From Treponema sp. (lineage in GTDB: Bacteria; Spirochaetota; Spirochaetia; Treponematales; Breznakiellaceae), in contig WRLF01000009.1 of the NCBI GenBank assembly GCA_009777735.1, positions 1 through 64,000 of the forward strand: 64,000 nucleotides of DNA, in the 5' to 3' direction. Both the position numbers and the translations under genes were made by a program. Position 1 is the stretch's first letter. Each line of letters begins with the position of its first letter. Shown piece after piece: positions 34,711 to 43,813 of this stretch. The notes under the pieces were generated by a model. It had not been told where the DNA came from. It searched no databases and saw nothing but the letters and a program-made list of their open reading frames with translations.

Positions 34711-35663
34711 AAAAAAGATATACCCCAGTCTGTCAGAACTCCGGTTAAAAAAGCAAACAATACGGCAAATGCAATGTAATATAAAAAATGCTTTATCCCC
34801 AAAACAATTTTAAGCGCTCCAAGATTCGTGATTTTCATCGCAGGACCGGCAATCATGAATGAAGCAGCCGTTCCCATGCTCATGCCGCTGTGCATCCAAG
34901 TAATAATCAACGGAATGGTGCCGCCGCCGCAAATATACAGGGGAACCCCTATTGTCGACGCCAATAAAATTCCAAGACCCCTGTTGCTTCCAAATAGGCG
35001 TGCAAATGCATAGGGCGGTACATAACGCTGAAAGAGCGCCGAAAGAACAATGCCTATGAGAAAAAAAACTCCCGTTGCCCTGATATTCCTCCCGTAATTT
35101 TTTAGGAATCGTACCAGGAGATTGGGATCAGTATCCCGGTTTGCAATCTGTTCAAATACCTTAAAATTAAAAAAGCGTTTGTTCCTAAAAAATAATCTAA
35201 CGCAGATTCCCGCAAGAATGCCGCACACAAAGCAGCTTACAAAACGGATTATCAGCATGGGAACGCCTAAAGCTGCGGTGTAAAATAATATTTGAGGGTT
35301 TAGCAATACCGAACTTACCATGAATGCTGCAATCTGGCCGTCAAAAGACGATGCGCTCTCAGGAGATGGGGAGTCATCACTCATACCCTTTGCGGCAAAT
35401 GACGCTACGATGGGTATGGTTCCGTACATGCAAAGCGGACTGGCAATTCCCAGCAGTGAGGCGGGAACCAAGCCGAGAATCCCCGGTTTTTTACTCTGTG
35501 TTAAAGCAAAAGCACGGTGTATTTTTTCCTTGCCAAAAACCGAGACAAGGGAACCCAGAGCCATTCCCAGCGCCCAATACCAAACAATCTGCTGAAACTG
35601 GATGGAAAAATATAACCAGAAATAAATCAGTTCCCGGCTGATAATATCCAGTGTTTGCGTCAT
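34692..35663 (-). CDS. UPF0718/DUF318-type permease
   Basis: 323 residues with about 8 TM helices and the two family-like half motifs SPLCMYGTIPIV and PLYICGGGTIPLI. Members include ArsP-like organoarsenical exporters and uncharacterised YraQ proteins; the substrate here is unknown. It follows the DUF362 lipoprotein gene by 22 bases on the same strand and is probably cotranscribed. Confidence 0.85.
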   Translation of the reverse strand: MTQTLDIISRELIYFWLYFSIQFQQIVWYWALGMALGSLVSVFGKEKIHRAFALTQSKKPGILGLVPASLLGIASPLCMYGTIPIVASFAAKGMSDDSPSPESASSFDGQIAAFMVSSVLLNPQILFYTAALGVPMLIIRFVSCFVCGILAGICVRLFFRNKRFFNFKVFEQIANRDTDPNLLVRFLKNYGRNIRATGVFFLIGIVLSALFQRYVPPYAFARLFGSNRGLGILLASTIGVPLYICGGGTIPLIITWMHSGMSMGTAASFMIAGPAMKITNLGALKIVLGIKHFLYYIAFAVLFAFLTGVLTDWGISFFQIPAS

Positions 35664-35685
35664 TACAATTTTAACAACATATCAA

Positions 35686-36699
35686 TTACAACGTGACAAG
35701 CCGGTATGTCATGCTGCCAAGGCCGATTTTTTCGGCGTGATCGAGTATCAGGGAACCGTTTCTGGATTCAATTCGCTGAATAACATCTCTTCCGTCCGGC
35801 GCCGAATATACCAGGTCAACGCAGGCCTTGTCGAGCGCCACCGGATCAAGTGAACCGAGAATGCCGATGTCCGCCATGGTCGGAGGAGCGGGGTTGCCCA
35901 CACAGTCGCAGTCTACCGACAGGTGATTCATCACATTGATATACAAAAATCTATCGGGGTTCGTATCAATAACTGATTTTGCCGCTTCCGCCATTGATTC
36001 AAGGAAAGCGTTTTGGTCAGGGCTTCGCCAGGCGGTATTTCTGTTTCTGCCTGCTGAGTGTATCCAGGATTTACCCGCCGCCGAAGCGTAACCAATGGAT
36101 AAATTTTTTAATGCGCCGCCAAAGCCGCCCATGGCATGCCCTTTAAAATGAGAAAGCACGAGGTTAAAATCAAACTCGGTAAAGCGGGCTCCCACAAAAT
36201 TTTCTCTCAGATGTGTTCCGCCTGTAACCGGAATGCTGATCTCGGTTTGTTCGTCAAGAATTACCACTGGCGCAATGGCAGTAAAGCCATGGTCTCGTGC
36301 CACCTGGTAATGCACAGCAGTAGCAGCCCTCCTGCTGCCGGGAACGGTATTACATTCAACAATGGTGCCGTTAACCCTCTGCACCAAGTCTTTTATAAGA
36401 TCAGGTTTGAGATAATGCGGATTACCGGGTTCTCCCGTATGAATTTTAACCGCCACTTTACCGTTTGCTTCCCTGCCCAGAGATTCGTACACAGCCATCA
36501 ACCCCGCAGGACTTATATCAGCGGTAAAATACACAACCGGCGGCTGTGCACTCGCGGCATCCTGCTGCACTGTTTCAACAGGAAAAGTTTGCAGAGGCGC
36601 GTTTGTTTGCGCTTCTGCTTTCCGTCCAAAACACCCGGTAAAAACCATACAGCCCGCAATTGAGATGCATAGCAAGAAAAACAATGTTTTTTTTGTCAT
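35686..36699 (-). CDS. DUF362-domain lipoprotein
   Basis: About 337 residues from ATG 36699 (GGAGG upstream), with a lipoprotein signal ending MVFTGC. The body is a DUF362 domain (VAVKIHTGEPGNPHYLKP, SHFKGHAMGGFGGALKN, CDCVGNPAPP). This family is often fused to ferredoxins; here no ferredoxin is attached and the protein is exported. A metal or Fe-S role is plausible but unproven. It shares a short divergent region with recO. Confidence 0.85.
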   Translation of the reverse strand: MTKKTLFFLLCISIAGCMVFTGCFGRKAEAQTNAPLQTFPVETVQQDAASAQPPVVYFTADISPAGLMAVYESLGREANGKVAVKIHTGEPGNPHYLKPDLIKDLVQRVNGTIVECNTVPGSRRAATAVHYQVARDHGFTAIAPVVILDEQTEISIPVTGGTHLRENFVGARFTEFDFNLVLSHFKGHAMGGFGGALKNLSIGYASAAGKSWIHSAGRNRNTAWRSPDQNAFLESMAEAAKSVIDTNPDRFLYINVMNHLSVDCDCVGNPAPPTMADIGILGSLDPVALDKACVDLVYSAPDGRDVIQRIESRNGSLILDHAEKIGLGSMTYRLVTL

Positions 36700-36750
36700 T
36701 TGATTCTCCTCCGTTTTTACAATATACCACAAACCGGTAATGGTGAACCA

Positions 36751-36786
36751 GTTACCTGTTATCTGATACCTGTTACCTGTTACAAT
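36751..36786 (+). repeat. Heptanucleotide repeat forming the recO leader
   Basis: GTTACCT, GTTATCT, GATACCT, GTTACCT, GTTACAA. The last unit merges into TACAAT (36781-36786), a possible -10 located 5 bases before the recO ATG, so the promoter may be repeat-derived. Confidence 0.75.
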
Positions 36787-36791
36787 ATCAC

Positions 36792-37568
36792 ATGGCCCGT
36801 AATCTCTGTTACACCGGTCTTATACTCAGAAGCCGCCCGTCCGGCGAGGCCAACCGTGAGATTTGGCTGCTTACCGCCGAAGCAGGGTTGATCCGGGTTA
36901 CAGTTTTTGGCGGCCCAAAGAGCCGGCTAAGAGCTTATGCATCACCGTTTCATTCAGGCAGGGTGTGGATATACCATGACCCGGTAAAAGATACCCGCAA
37001 GCTCAGCGATTTTGATGTACATTCATGGAGGCCTGGATTACGGGAGTTATACGAACGAGCCATGGCAGCAGATACAATAGCAGAAACAATCCTCGCGTCA
37101 CACGGCGGCGGCGGGAACTGGGAAGATGCGCTTTCGATTGCAGAGACCGCACTGGATGCCCTGGCTCTTGCAGACGATGAAACCTGCGCCCGCATTGTTA
37201 TGTGGTTTTTTTGGCAATGGATTGATTTTCTGGGATTGCGGCCGGAATTTGCCAGTTGTTCCTCCTGCGGAAAAGCAACAGATCGCGGTGCCATGCTGCG
37301 GTTTTCGCCGAAGGAAGGCGTCATGATATGCACCGATTGCTGCGGGAATGAAACAAAAGCCGGCATTGCCGAAACAAGCCCTGCTGTAGGTCCCGGCTGC
37401 CGTCATTGGCTTGAAACAGTGCACCTTCTTACACCGGATCAACTTTTCCGCCATACCCTGGACAAGCCGTCATTCCGTGAAGCACACACACTGGTAACGG
37501 CAATCCTCACCGAAGCTCTCGGCAAGCGAATCGCCGGTTGGGATCACAACTCTGTAAATATAAAATAG
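36792..37568 (+). CDS. recO: DNA repair protein RecO
   Basis: RecO anneals single strands and loads RecA with RecR/RecF. 258 residues: N-terminal OB fold (YTGLILRSRPSGEANREIWL), helical C-terminal part and a zinc site (CSSCGK... CTDCC, about 157-180). No ribosome binding site is visible; the ATG follows the repeat array directly. It is a single gene. Confidence 0.92.
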   Translation: MARNLCYTGLILRSRPSGEANREIWLLTAEAGLIRVTVFGGPKSRLRAYASPFHSGRVWIYHDPVKDTRKLSDFDVHSWRPGLRELYERAMAADTIAETILASHGGGGNWEDALSIAETALDALALADDETCARIVMWFFWQWIDFLGLRPEFASCSSCGKATDRGAMLRFSPKEGVMICTDCCGNETKAGIAETSPAVGPGCRHWLETVHLLTPDQLFRHTLDKPSFREAHTLVTAILTEALGKRIAGWDHNSVNIK

Positions 37569-37617
37569 CGACATGTGTCGAACGGCTTATTCCTCATTAT
37601 GATGACTTATATTGATA

Positions 37618-37647
37618 TTGACACTACTGAAAATAATGTCTTAGAAT
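37618..37647 (+). promoter_or_regulatory. Promoter of the small lipoprotein at 37727
   Basis: TTGACA (37618-37623), 18 bases, TAGAAT (37642-37647). This leaves a leader of about 70 bases with GAGGTGAG closer to the start. The rest of 37569-37726 shows nothing else. Confidence 0.65.
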
Positions 37648-37726
37648 AAAAGCATAGAATAAAGGGATTAATCAATCGTGATTTGCCTGCTAAAGAGGTG
37701 AGTTATCACAAAAAGGAATTTTTTTT

Positions 37727-38137
37727 ATGAAGAACACAATTAAACTTTTTGGTATTATCGCTTTGGTGGCGGTAATCGGACTTTCAATGACCGCCTGTCC
37801 TACAGACGGCAATGGTGGCAATGGCGGCAGTATAACCATAACAATAAACGGACTAACCGCAAACACAAGATACTATGTATCTCCAAATCATGTATCCCAA
37901 TCAGGTTCAGTGACTTGGCAAAAAGATGAAGACATATCAACCATGTCTAACAGTGCAGGGACTCTCAGTATTTCTTTCACAATCAAACGTCTTAAGCAGA
38001 ATGGTTTTACCGGAAATTGTCAAATTAGATACTCTGATAACGAAATAATGGCAGATTGGGTAAGATCAATAAACACTTATAACATGGATACGCCAACGAC
38101 CCATACGCTCAATGCCGCTACAGATTTTGAAATTTAG
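37727..38137 (+). CDS. Small lipoprotein of unknown function
   Basis: 136 residues with a signal peptide ending GLSMTAC (cysteine about 24). A Gly/Asn-rich linker follows, then a beta-rich domain of about 100 residues (ITITINGLTANTRYYVSP) resembling a small Ig or fibronectin-type fold. The gene is followed immediately by a half copy and then a full copy of the dispersed repeat. No known function. Confidence 0.78.
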   Translation: MKNTIKLFGIIALVAVIGLSMTACPTDGNGGNGGSITITINGLTANTRYYVSPNHVSQSGSVTWQKDEDISTMSNSAGTLSISFTIKRLKQNGFTGNCQIRYSDNEIMADWVRSINTYNMDTPTTHTLNAATDFEI

Positions 38138-38210
38138 CGTGGGTGTCAGCGGCAAACATGCCGCAAAGCGGTACGCTTAGTCGCCTCCAACTAGCCCCCC
38201 ACAGAGAAGC
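38138..38210 (+). repeat. Half or degenerate copy of the dispersed structured repeat
   Basis: It aligns with the inner part of the repeat (GTGGGTGTCAGCGGC then GCCGCAAAGCGGTACGCTTA) but diverges at its 3' end. A linker alignable to 7198-7237 leads to full copy 3. Confidence 0.7.
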
Positions 38211-38238
38211 AACCCCATATACGGCATTACAGAAAAAG

Positions 38239-38354
38239 CAGCAATGTATGTTCATAACATGATAAGGCGGGTGTCGGCGACAAGCGTGCTGCAAAGCAGT
38301 GCGCTTGGTCGCCGACGGGCCCCGCATAAGTTTATTAGTGGGCACACATTGCTG
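38239..38354 (+). repeat. Dispersed structured repeat, copy 3
   Basis: 116 bp. Terminal arms CAGCAATGTATG and CACACATTGCTG (one mismatch). The inner stem GTCGGCGAC/GTCGCCGAC is perfect and differs from copy 2 on both sides; the central hairpin CGTGCTGC-AAA-GCAGTGCG carries a compensated C-G to T-A change. It ends 39 bases before the recJ start. Confidence 0.9.
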
Positions 38355-38393
38355 GGTTGTCTCCAATCCCCCGATATGGTACGGTGAAACACC

Positions 38394-40610
38394 ATGAATT
38401 GGGAAAAAAAACCCGTTTCTCCCGAGCAAGTCAAACATATCAGTGCAAAATATGGCTGCGACCTCCTAACCGCCTCAATACTGGTGCGCCGGGGAATAAC
38501 AAACGGTGAATCGATACAGTTTTTTCTGGAAGATAATGTCAGATATCTCCGCAACCCCTTTGAACTTCCGGGCATGGAAGACGCAGTAGAACGGATACTG
38601 GCTGCAAAAGAAGAAGGCGAAAAGGTACTGGTTTTTGGCGACAGCGATGTGGACGGTATAACCGGAACGGCATTACTTACCGGATACTTAACTGGACTGG
38701 GCATGGATGTAAGCTGGCGCATCCCCGGAGGGGACGAGCCTTATGGGCTTTCAATGGAAGCCGTAGAAACATTTGCCGCAGATTACGGCACACTCATCAT
38801 AACCGTTGACTGCGGCATTTCCCGTTTTGCAGAAATCAGGCGGGCGAACGAACTTTCGGTAGATGTCATTGTAACCGATCATCATGAGCCGCAGGAGGAA
38901 TTACCGGAAGCGCTGGTAATCATCAACCCAAAACTAAAACCTGCCCTTGTGGCCAAGGCAGCCGGGGCAGCATATCCGTTCAAGGATCTTTCCGGCTGCG
39001 GCGTAGCATACAAGCTGGTATCCGCTCTGCGTTTTGCCCAAAAAAGCGATTTGTACGGGCAGCCGGTGTGTATTTTGAACACTCGTCCGGTGAATGACGC
39101 ATGGATTGTCGAAGCAGCGAAAATGCGTAACCTTTCCGTTATAGACACCCTGATCGAAACGATAGTGCCGGGGATGGTATCCATCAGCGATACCCGCCTG
39201 CCTGCTTTCCTTGAAGGGCAGCAGATCCTTGTATGGGATGCACCCTTGCAAAAACAGGCATTTACCGCATTGTTTGGCTCCGGTGTCGAAATAGGAATGT
39301 TTGATGTCGGGCCGGAAATCGGCAAAGAGATACCTGCGGTTGCCGGGAAAAGCCTGATTCGCATTAAAGAACTGTCAGCAATTGCAAAATACGCCGACAG
39401 GGAATTCAGCGAACTCGATGTTCTGGTCAGCATGTTCCGGTCGTATGTGCATAAAAGGGAACAAGACAGCAGCAGCACGGAGGATCCTTCAAACTTTCCG
39501 GGAGAAGATTATGAATTGCAGCTTGCGGCTTTGGGTACCATCGGCGACATTATGCCGCTGCTGGATGAAAACAGAATTATTGTCCGCAACGGGCTTGGAT
39601 CGATCATACCTGATAACTCCTTCCCGGCTAAAACCGGGCGGGTAAAACCGGGACCGGGAATAGCAGAACTGCTGGACAAACTGGAACTTTCGGGCACTCA
39701 CTTTGATATCAAAGAGATTTCCTGGAAACTCTGCCCGGTGATAAATGCCGCACGCAGAATGGGCAGCCCGGAAAAAGCTGCGCAGTTATTTTTCGCAAAA
39801 GATCCCCGCGAACGGGAACGCCTTGCCGGCGAGCTTGTTTCCATGAATAAGCAGCGGAAAATTCTGGAAGATGAAATCTGGAGTAAAGCAGAACCGATTG
39901 CATACCAGTCGCTTTCCGAATATGACAATAAACTTGCTGTTGTTTACAGCGAGGAGATGCATAAAGGCGTAACAGGACTTATCGCCCAGCGTCTTGCACG
40001 GCGGTTTAATGTTCCGTCGCTCGTGATATGTTATTCCGGGAATGTGTATACAGGGTCTATCCGGTCTGCGAGGAGTTATAACATTTGCAGTCTGCTGGAA
40101 CAGTGCAATGATCTTTTTATTGACTCAGGCGGTCATGAATTTGCCGGAGGGTTCAGTCTGACAGATTCCGGCTGGGATACTTTTTTGAAACGTCTGAAAT
40201 CAATCGCCATTTCCATTGAATTTGACGATACGGGAGACGGGCAGGAAATAAATATTGACGCTGAGCTTCCGCCTGACTATCTTACCCCCGATATTCTTAA
40301 TCTGACAGATCGTTTTCAGCCTTATGGAAAGGAAAACGAACTTTTGACATTTCTGGTAAAAAACAGTGTTGTTGAAGATGTAAATTTCATTGGCAAAAAC
40401 GAGTCAAAACACCTCAAGATGATACTGGCTGTTGGAAAACACAAATGGCCGGCGCTGTATTGGGATGCCGCCAGCCGTGTGGTAAACAAGGAATTTGGCA
40501 TAGGCGATCATGTTGACATAGTCTTTACCGTAAAACGCGAATGGTACAAAGGCATAGCTACGCCGCATATAATGATTGTTGATTTGAGGAAAACAGAAAA
40601 CAAAGAATAG
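38394..40610 (+). CDS. recJ: Single-stranded-DNA exonuclease RecJ
   Basis: 738 residues of the DHH family. Metal-binding motifs: FGDSDVDGITGT (about 81-92), VDCGIS (about 137) and TDHHEP (about 161), followed by DHHA1 (GGHEFAGGFSL) and an OB-like C-terminal domain. It degrades single strands 5' to 3' in recombination and mismatch repair. It is somewhat longer than E. coli RecJ (577 residues), as in other Gram-positive-like and spirochaete forms. The M23 peptidase gene starts 19 bases downstream. Confidence 0.95.
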   Translation: MNWEKKPVSPEQVKHISAKYGCDLLTASILVRRGITNGESIQFFLEDNVRYLRNPFELPGMEDAVERILAAKEEGEKVLVFGDSDVDGITGTALLTGYLTGLGMDVSWRIPGGDEPYGLSMEAVETFAADYGTLIITVDCGISRFAEIRRANELSVDVIVTDHHEPQEELPEALVIINPKLKPALVAKAAGAAYPFKDLSGCGVAYKLVSALRFAQKSDLYGQPVCILNTRPVNDAWIVEAAKMRNLSVIDTLIETIVPGMVSISDTRLPAFLEGQQILVWDAPLQKQAFTALFGSGVEIGMFDVGPEIGKEIPAVAGKSLIRIKELSAIAKYADREFSELDVLVSMFRSYVHKREQDSSSTEDPSNFPGEDYELQLAALGTIGDIMPLLDENRIIVRNGLGSIIPDNSFPAKTGRVKPGPGIAELLDKLELSGTHFDIKEISWKLCPVINAARRMGSPEKAAQLFFAKDPRERERLAGELVSMNKQRKILEDEIWSKAEPIAYQSLSEYDNKLAVVYSEEMHKGVTGLIAQRLARRFNVPSLVICYSGNVYTGSIRSARSYNICSLLEQCNDLFIDSGGHEFAGGFSLTDSGWDTFLKRLKSIAISIEFDDTGDGQEINIDAELPPDYLTPDILNLTDRFQPYGKENELLTFLVKNSVVEDVNFIGKNESKHLKMILAVGKHKWPALYWDAASRVVNKEFGIGDHVDIVFTVKREWYKGIATPHIMIVDLRKTENKE

Positions 40611-40629
40611 AGATAAGATGGGAGTTTGA

Positions 40630-41550
40630 GTGAGATTTTTGTTTTTAAAATTATTTTTTTTCGTTGGGGTTTTCCTGCACGCACAAACTGACGCAGTGCG
40701 GTATGTTGTTATACCGGAAACTCCCCGGCAGGGAGATCCGGTTACCATCGGGGTTAATCACGACAGCGGAGTTCGTACGGGAGCGCTGATGTCGGGGGGC
40801 CAGCGCCTCGCAAGAACGGTTTTTTTTGATGTGCCCGTAGGCGGAGGACAGCAGCCGTTCAGGGCGGCGGTAATGGCTGTACCGGTTTCAGCAGCGCCGG
40901 GAAGGGCAACAATTATCCTTGAAGGCGAGCCGGGATTAATGACAGAAATTATCCTGACCATTGCATCAAGAGACTTTCCTTCTGAAAGAATACGGCTTAA
41001 CCGGGTAATGACCGGTCTAATGGGACCTCCCGATCAGCAGCGGATTGATGAGTCTAATTATTTACTGTCAATCCGTAACCGGGTCGGAGCCGAGGTGCAT
41101 GCTTTTGGGCGCTTCCAGACGCCAACTGCTTCAACCCGCCGGACAAGTCATTTTGGCCACCGCCGGACGTATGTGTATACCGACGGCAGAAGCAGCGTTT
41201 CGATACATGACGGGATCGATTTTGGGATACCGGCCGGTACCCCGGTTCAGGCTAGCGCACCGGGGAGGGTTGCTTTAGCCAGACCAAGAATCCTTACCGG
41301 AAATTCCATTCTCATAGAGCATGTTCCGGGTGTATACTCTGTTTACTATCATCTGGACAGGATCGATGTTGAAGAAGGCGCTTTGGTCGCTGCCGGAAAC
41401 ATTATCGGTTTAAGCGGTAACACCGGTTTTTCTACCGGCGCTCATCTGCATTGGGAATTGCGGGTTTTTGGTCACTATGTTGATCCTGATACTTTTATTG
41501 CCAGGCCTATTATTGACAGAGATGCGATTTTAAGTACAATTGGTAACTAG
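40630..41550 (+). CDS. Exported M23-family metallopeptidase
   Basis: 306 residues starting with GTG and a signal peptide (LFLKLFFFVGVFLHAQ). The C-terminal LytM/M23 domain has the zinc motif HDGIDFGIPAGTPV and GAHLHWELR, so it is a predicted catalytically competent peptidoglycan endopeptidase or EnvC/NlpD-like activator. An N-terminal Ig-like region (about 20-130) precedes it. It is probably cotranscribed with recJ. Confidence 0.9.
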   Translation: MRFLFLKLFFFVGVFLHAQTDAVRYVVIPETPRQGDPVTIGVNHDSGVRTGALMSGGQRLARTVFFDVPVGGGQQPFRAAVMAVPVSAAPGRATIILEGEPGLMTEIILTIASRDFPSERIRLNRVMTGLMGPPDQQRIDESNYLLSIRNRVGAEVHAFGRFQTPTASTRRTSHFGHRRTYVYTDGRSSVSIHDGIDFGIPAGTPVQASAPGRVALARPRILTGNSILIEHVPGVYSVYYHLDRIDVEEGALVAAGNIIGLSGNTGFSTGAHLHWELRVFGHYVDPDTFIARPIIDRDAILSTIGN

Positions 41551-41551
41551 A

Positions 41552-41590
41552 GGGTATCCCAAACACCGTTTGGCACCCAATCTAACCCTT
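41552..41590 (+). promoter_or_regulatory. Hairpin in the rpsU leader
   Basis: CCAAAC-ACC-GTTTGG (41559-41573) is a perfect 6-bp hairpin flanked by GGGT and ACCC that can extend it. It lies between the M23 gene and rpsU and ends about 20 bases before the ribosome binding site. Its role is unknown; there is no T-run. Confidence 0.35.
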
Positions 41591-41612
41591 AGGGAAAGGA
41601 GGTGAAATATTT

Positions 41613-41816
41613 TTGGCGCATATTGTAATTGATGAAAGCGAGTTGCTTGAAAAAGCCATAAAACGATTTAAACGTATGGTGGAAAAAGAAGGCATCATTC
41701 GTGAATTCAAAAAACGGGAGTATTATGAAAAGCCTTCCACCATCCTTAACCGGAAAAAAAAGGCCAATGCCCGTAAACTGATGAAAAAGACCAGAAAAGG
41801 CCGTGCAGATTATTAG
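41613..41816 (+). CDS. rpsU: 30S ribosomal protein S21
   Basis: 67 residues, basic, matching S21 ([32 protein letters not shown]). The start is TTG 41613, supported by a full AGGAGGTG 9 bases upstream and by family length. S21 helps mRNA-16S pairing at initiation. The NAGPA-like gene starts 6 bases after its stop. Confidence 0.95.
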   Translation: MAHIVIDESELLEKAIKRFKRMVEKEGIIREFKKREYYEKPSTILNRKKKANARKLMKKTRKGRADY

Positions 41817-41822
41817 TGAATT

Positions 41823-42719
41823 GTGAACATCGTTCGTAATTTTTGCATAATACCAATTATAATTTTTATCCTCTCATGTACAACACCGCCCGAGGCGGTG
41901 CCGTCAGTATCTGTAGTATCACCGGAGATGATATCACCTCATTGGTCATTCTTTACAGAATACTGTACAGAAGGCGGCCTTGCTTATTTTACAGGAAAGG
42001 TGTCCAGTCCCCGCATGGAATTCCACGCCCTTCGTGTTGACCTCTCCTGCACAGAACTGCGGATAGTTGTATCTGACGGGAACCCCAGCGCAAAAGTCAG
42101 TTCATTTGTCCGTGACATCAATCTTCTGGCAGGCATTAATGCCCTGCCGTTTTCCCCTGTTTCAGCCAGAGAAGGAGAGCCAAGAACCAATATCGGAGCA
42201 GTCATTGCCGATGGCATAATGCTTTCGCAGCCGCATCCGTGGTTTGATGCTCTTGTGTTTTATACTGATGGCAGCGCGGCAATTATACCCCAGGCTGCAA
42301 TACAGTCCGCAGAAAACATTGAACATGCAGTGGGCGGCTTTTTGCGAATTCTCGAATTCGGCGAACCTGTTTTGCGGGTTCTTAGCCTGAATGAGCGGCA
42401 TCCCCGCAGTGCGGCTGGCCTTTCCCCTGACGGCAGGTTTCTGTACCTGCTGGTAATAGACGGGCGGCGTTCCGGCAGTATCGGCGGCACCGAGGAGGAA
42501 ACCGCCCTTGTTTTACGCGCCCTGGGCGCCAGTGAAGGCATCAACTTTGATGGCGGCGGCTCAAGCGCTCTTGCACTCCGTTTCCCTGATGGAGCAGTCA
42601 GAGTGGTTAATAACCCAGTTCATGGCCGTTTACCTGCATCAGGCAGACGCACAGACAGAGAACGGGCCGTAGCCGGTTGTCTGGGAATTGGGTTAGTGTG
42701 CATACCCTGGCTTGACTAA
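41823..42719 (+). CDS. NAGPA/DUF2233-type phosphodiester glycosidase lipoprotein
   Basis: 298 residues from a GTG start, with a lipoprotein signal ending IFILSC. The DUF2233 domain shows INALPFSP, DGRRSGSIGGTEEE and EGINFDGGGSSALAL, the last being the family's catalytic-core signature. Bacterial members cleave phosphodiester-linked sugars, for example in cell-envelope glycopolymers; the substrate here is unknown. The rpsP promoter overlaps its stop codon. Confidence 0.88.
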   Translation: MNIVRNFCIIPIIIFILSCTTPPEAVPSVSVVSPEMISPHWSFFTEYCTEGGLAYFTGKVSSPRMEFHALRVDLSCTELRIVVSDGNPSAKVSSFVRDINLLAGINALPFSPVSAREGEPRTNIGAVIADGIMLSQPHPWFDALVFYTDGSAAIIPQAAIQSAENIEHAVGGFLRILEFGEPVLRVLSLNERHPRSAAGLSPDGRFLYLLVIDGRRSGSIGGTEEETALVLRALGASEGINFDGGGSSALALRFPDGAVRVVNNPVHGRLPASGRRTDRERAVAGCLGIGLVCIPWLD

Positions 42720-42741
42720 TCCGGATGTTTTTTGCTATTCT
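42712..42741 (+). promoter_or_regulatory. Promoter of the rpsP-rplS operon
   Basis: TTGACT (42712-42717), 18 bases, TATTCT (42736-42741), overlapping the stop of the previous gene. AGGAGG follows before rpsP. Confidence 0.6.
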
Positions 42742-42762
42742 TTCAAAACTACAGGAGGATTG

Positions 42763-43014
42763 ATGAGCGCCAGAATACGGCTGAAGAAATTCGGGGCAAA
42801 AAAGCGTCCCTATTATCGCATTGTGGTTATGGATAAGCGGAGTCCACGGGACGGAAAGACTATTGACGAACTGGGATACTACCACCCCATTGAGGCGGAA
42901 GATAAACAAATTGTGTTCGACATAGAAAAAGCCAGGAGCTGGCTTGCAAAAAGCGCAATTCCCAGCGATACGGTACGCAGACTTTTTAACAAGAAAGGCA
43001 TTCATGTCAAATAG
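42763..43014 (+). CDS. rpsP: 30S ribosomal protein S16
   Basis: 83 residues matching S16 (SARIRLKKFGAKKRPYYRIV). The ATG at 42763 is chosen because AGGAGG precedes it and the family starts here; upstream in-frame codons fall in the promoter. First gene of the rpsP-khpA-rimM-trmD-rplS operon. Confidence 0.96.
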   Translation: MSARIRLKKFGAKKRPYYRIVVMDKRSPRDGKTIDELGYYHPIEAEDKQIVFDIEKARSWLAKSAIPSDTVRRLFNKKGIHVK

Positions 43015-43031
43015 GTTCAAAGGATACATAC

Positions 43032-43265
43032 ATGGAAAAAGACCTGATTGAATACATTGCAAAATCGCTGGTTGATGATCCGTCACAGGTATCGGTCAAT
43101 GTGGTTGAAGGCGAGAAATCCACCATATTGGAATTACGGGTAGCCGAAGATGATATTGGCAAGGTAATAGGCAAACACGGCCGTATTGCCAAAGCCATGC
43201 GGACAGTACTTATGGCCGCCACCGCCAAATCCGGAAGACACATCGTACTGGAAATATTAGATTAA
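43032..43265 (+). CDS. khpA: KH-domain RNA-binding protein KhpA
   Basis: 77 residues with a single KH domain, GxxG loop in GKVIGKHGRIAKAMR. KhpA usually pairs with KhpB/Jag to bind RNA. Its place between rpsP and rimM is conserved in many bacteria. Confidence 0.92.
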   Translation: MEKDLIEYIAKSLVDDPSQVSVNVVEGEKSTILELRVAEDDIGKVIGKHGRIAKAMRTVLMAATAKSGRHIVLEILD

Positions 43266-43276
43266 GGGTTAGGGTC

Positions 43277-43813
43277 TTGAAACCCGCTCACCCACACCCT
43301 CTTTTAATCACCGGCATTGTCGGTGCGCCGTTTGGGGTACGCGGCTTTGTCAAGGTAAAACCCCTATCCGGAGAAACTAATCATTTACTCAAATTAAAGT
43401 CAGCGGTTTTACGAAAAGACGGGATAGAAAAAGTACTGGCGATAGAAGAAAGTTCTGTGATTCCGCCGGTTGTGATCATGCGTTTTGCAGGATATACAAG
43501 CCCGGAGGCGGTAAAGGCACTGGGCGGAGCTGAATTGCTTGTCAGCCGCGCCGAAGCTGCACCTTTGCAACCGGGCGAATATTACATTGAAGATCTCAAA
43601 GGGTTAACAGTATATTCCGCCGCAGAAAATGGCGGAGACGGGGAAATACTGGGACAGATTGCCGCTGTAATCGAAGGCGGCGGCGGCGACCTCATTGAAA
43701 TCCTGCTTAACGATGGCAATTTGAAACTTGTTCCTTTCAGAAATGAGTTTCTCACCGAAATAGACATGGATAACCGCCGGGTAACACTCACCAACCTCTG
43801 GATTTTGGAATGA
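43277..43813 (+). CDS. rimM: Ribosome maturation factor RimM
   Basis: 178 residues: N-terminal RimM beta barrel (GIVGAPFGVRGFVKVKPLS) and PRC-type C-terminal domain (YYIEDLKGLTV). It assists 30S head assembly. Start is TTG 43277 with a GGGTTAGGG stretch upstream that is only weakly ribosome-binding-like and resembles a 7-base repeat unit. Its stop overlaps the trmD start (ATGA). Confidence 0.93.
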   Translation: MKPAHPHPLLITGIVGAPFGVRGFVKVKPLSGETNHLLKLKSAVLRKDGIEKVLAIEESSVIPPVVIMRFAGYTSPEAVKALGGAELLVSRAEAAPLQPGEYYIEDLKGLTVYSAAENGGDGEILGQIAAVIEGGGGDLIEILLNDGNLKLVPFRNEFLTEIDMDNRRVTLTNLWILE

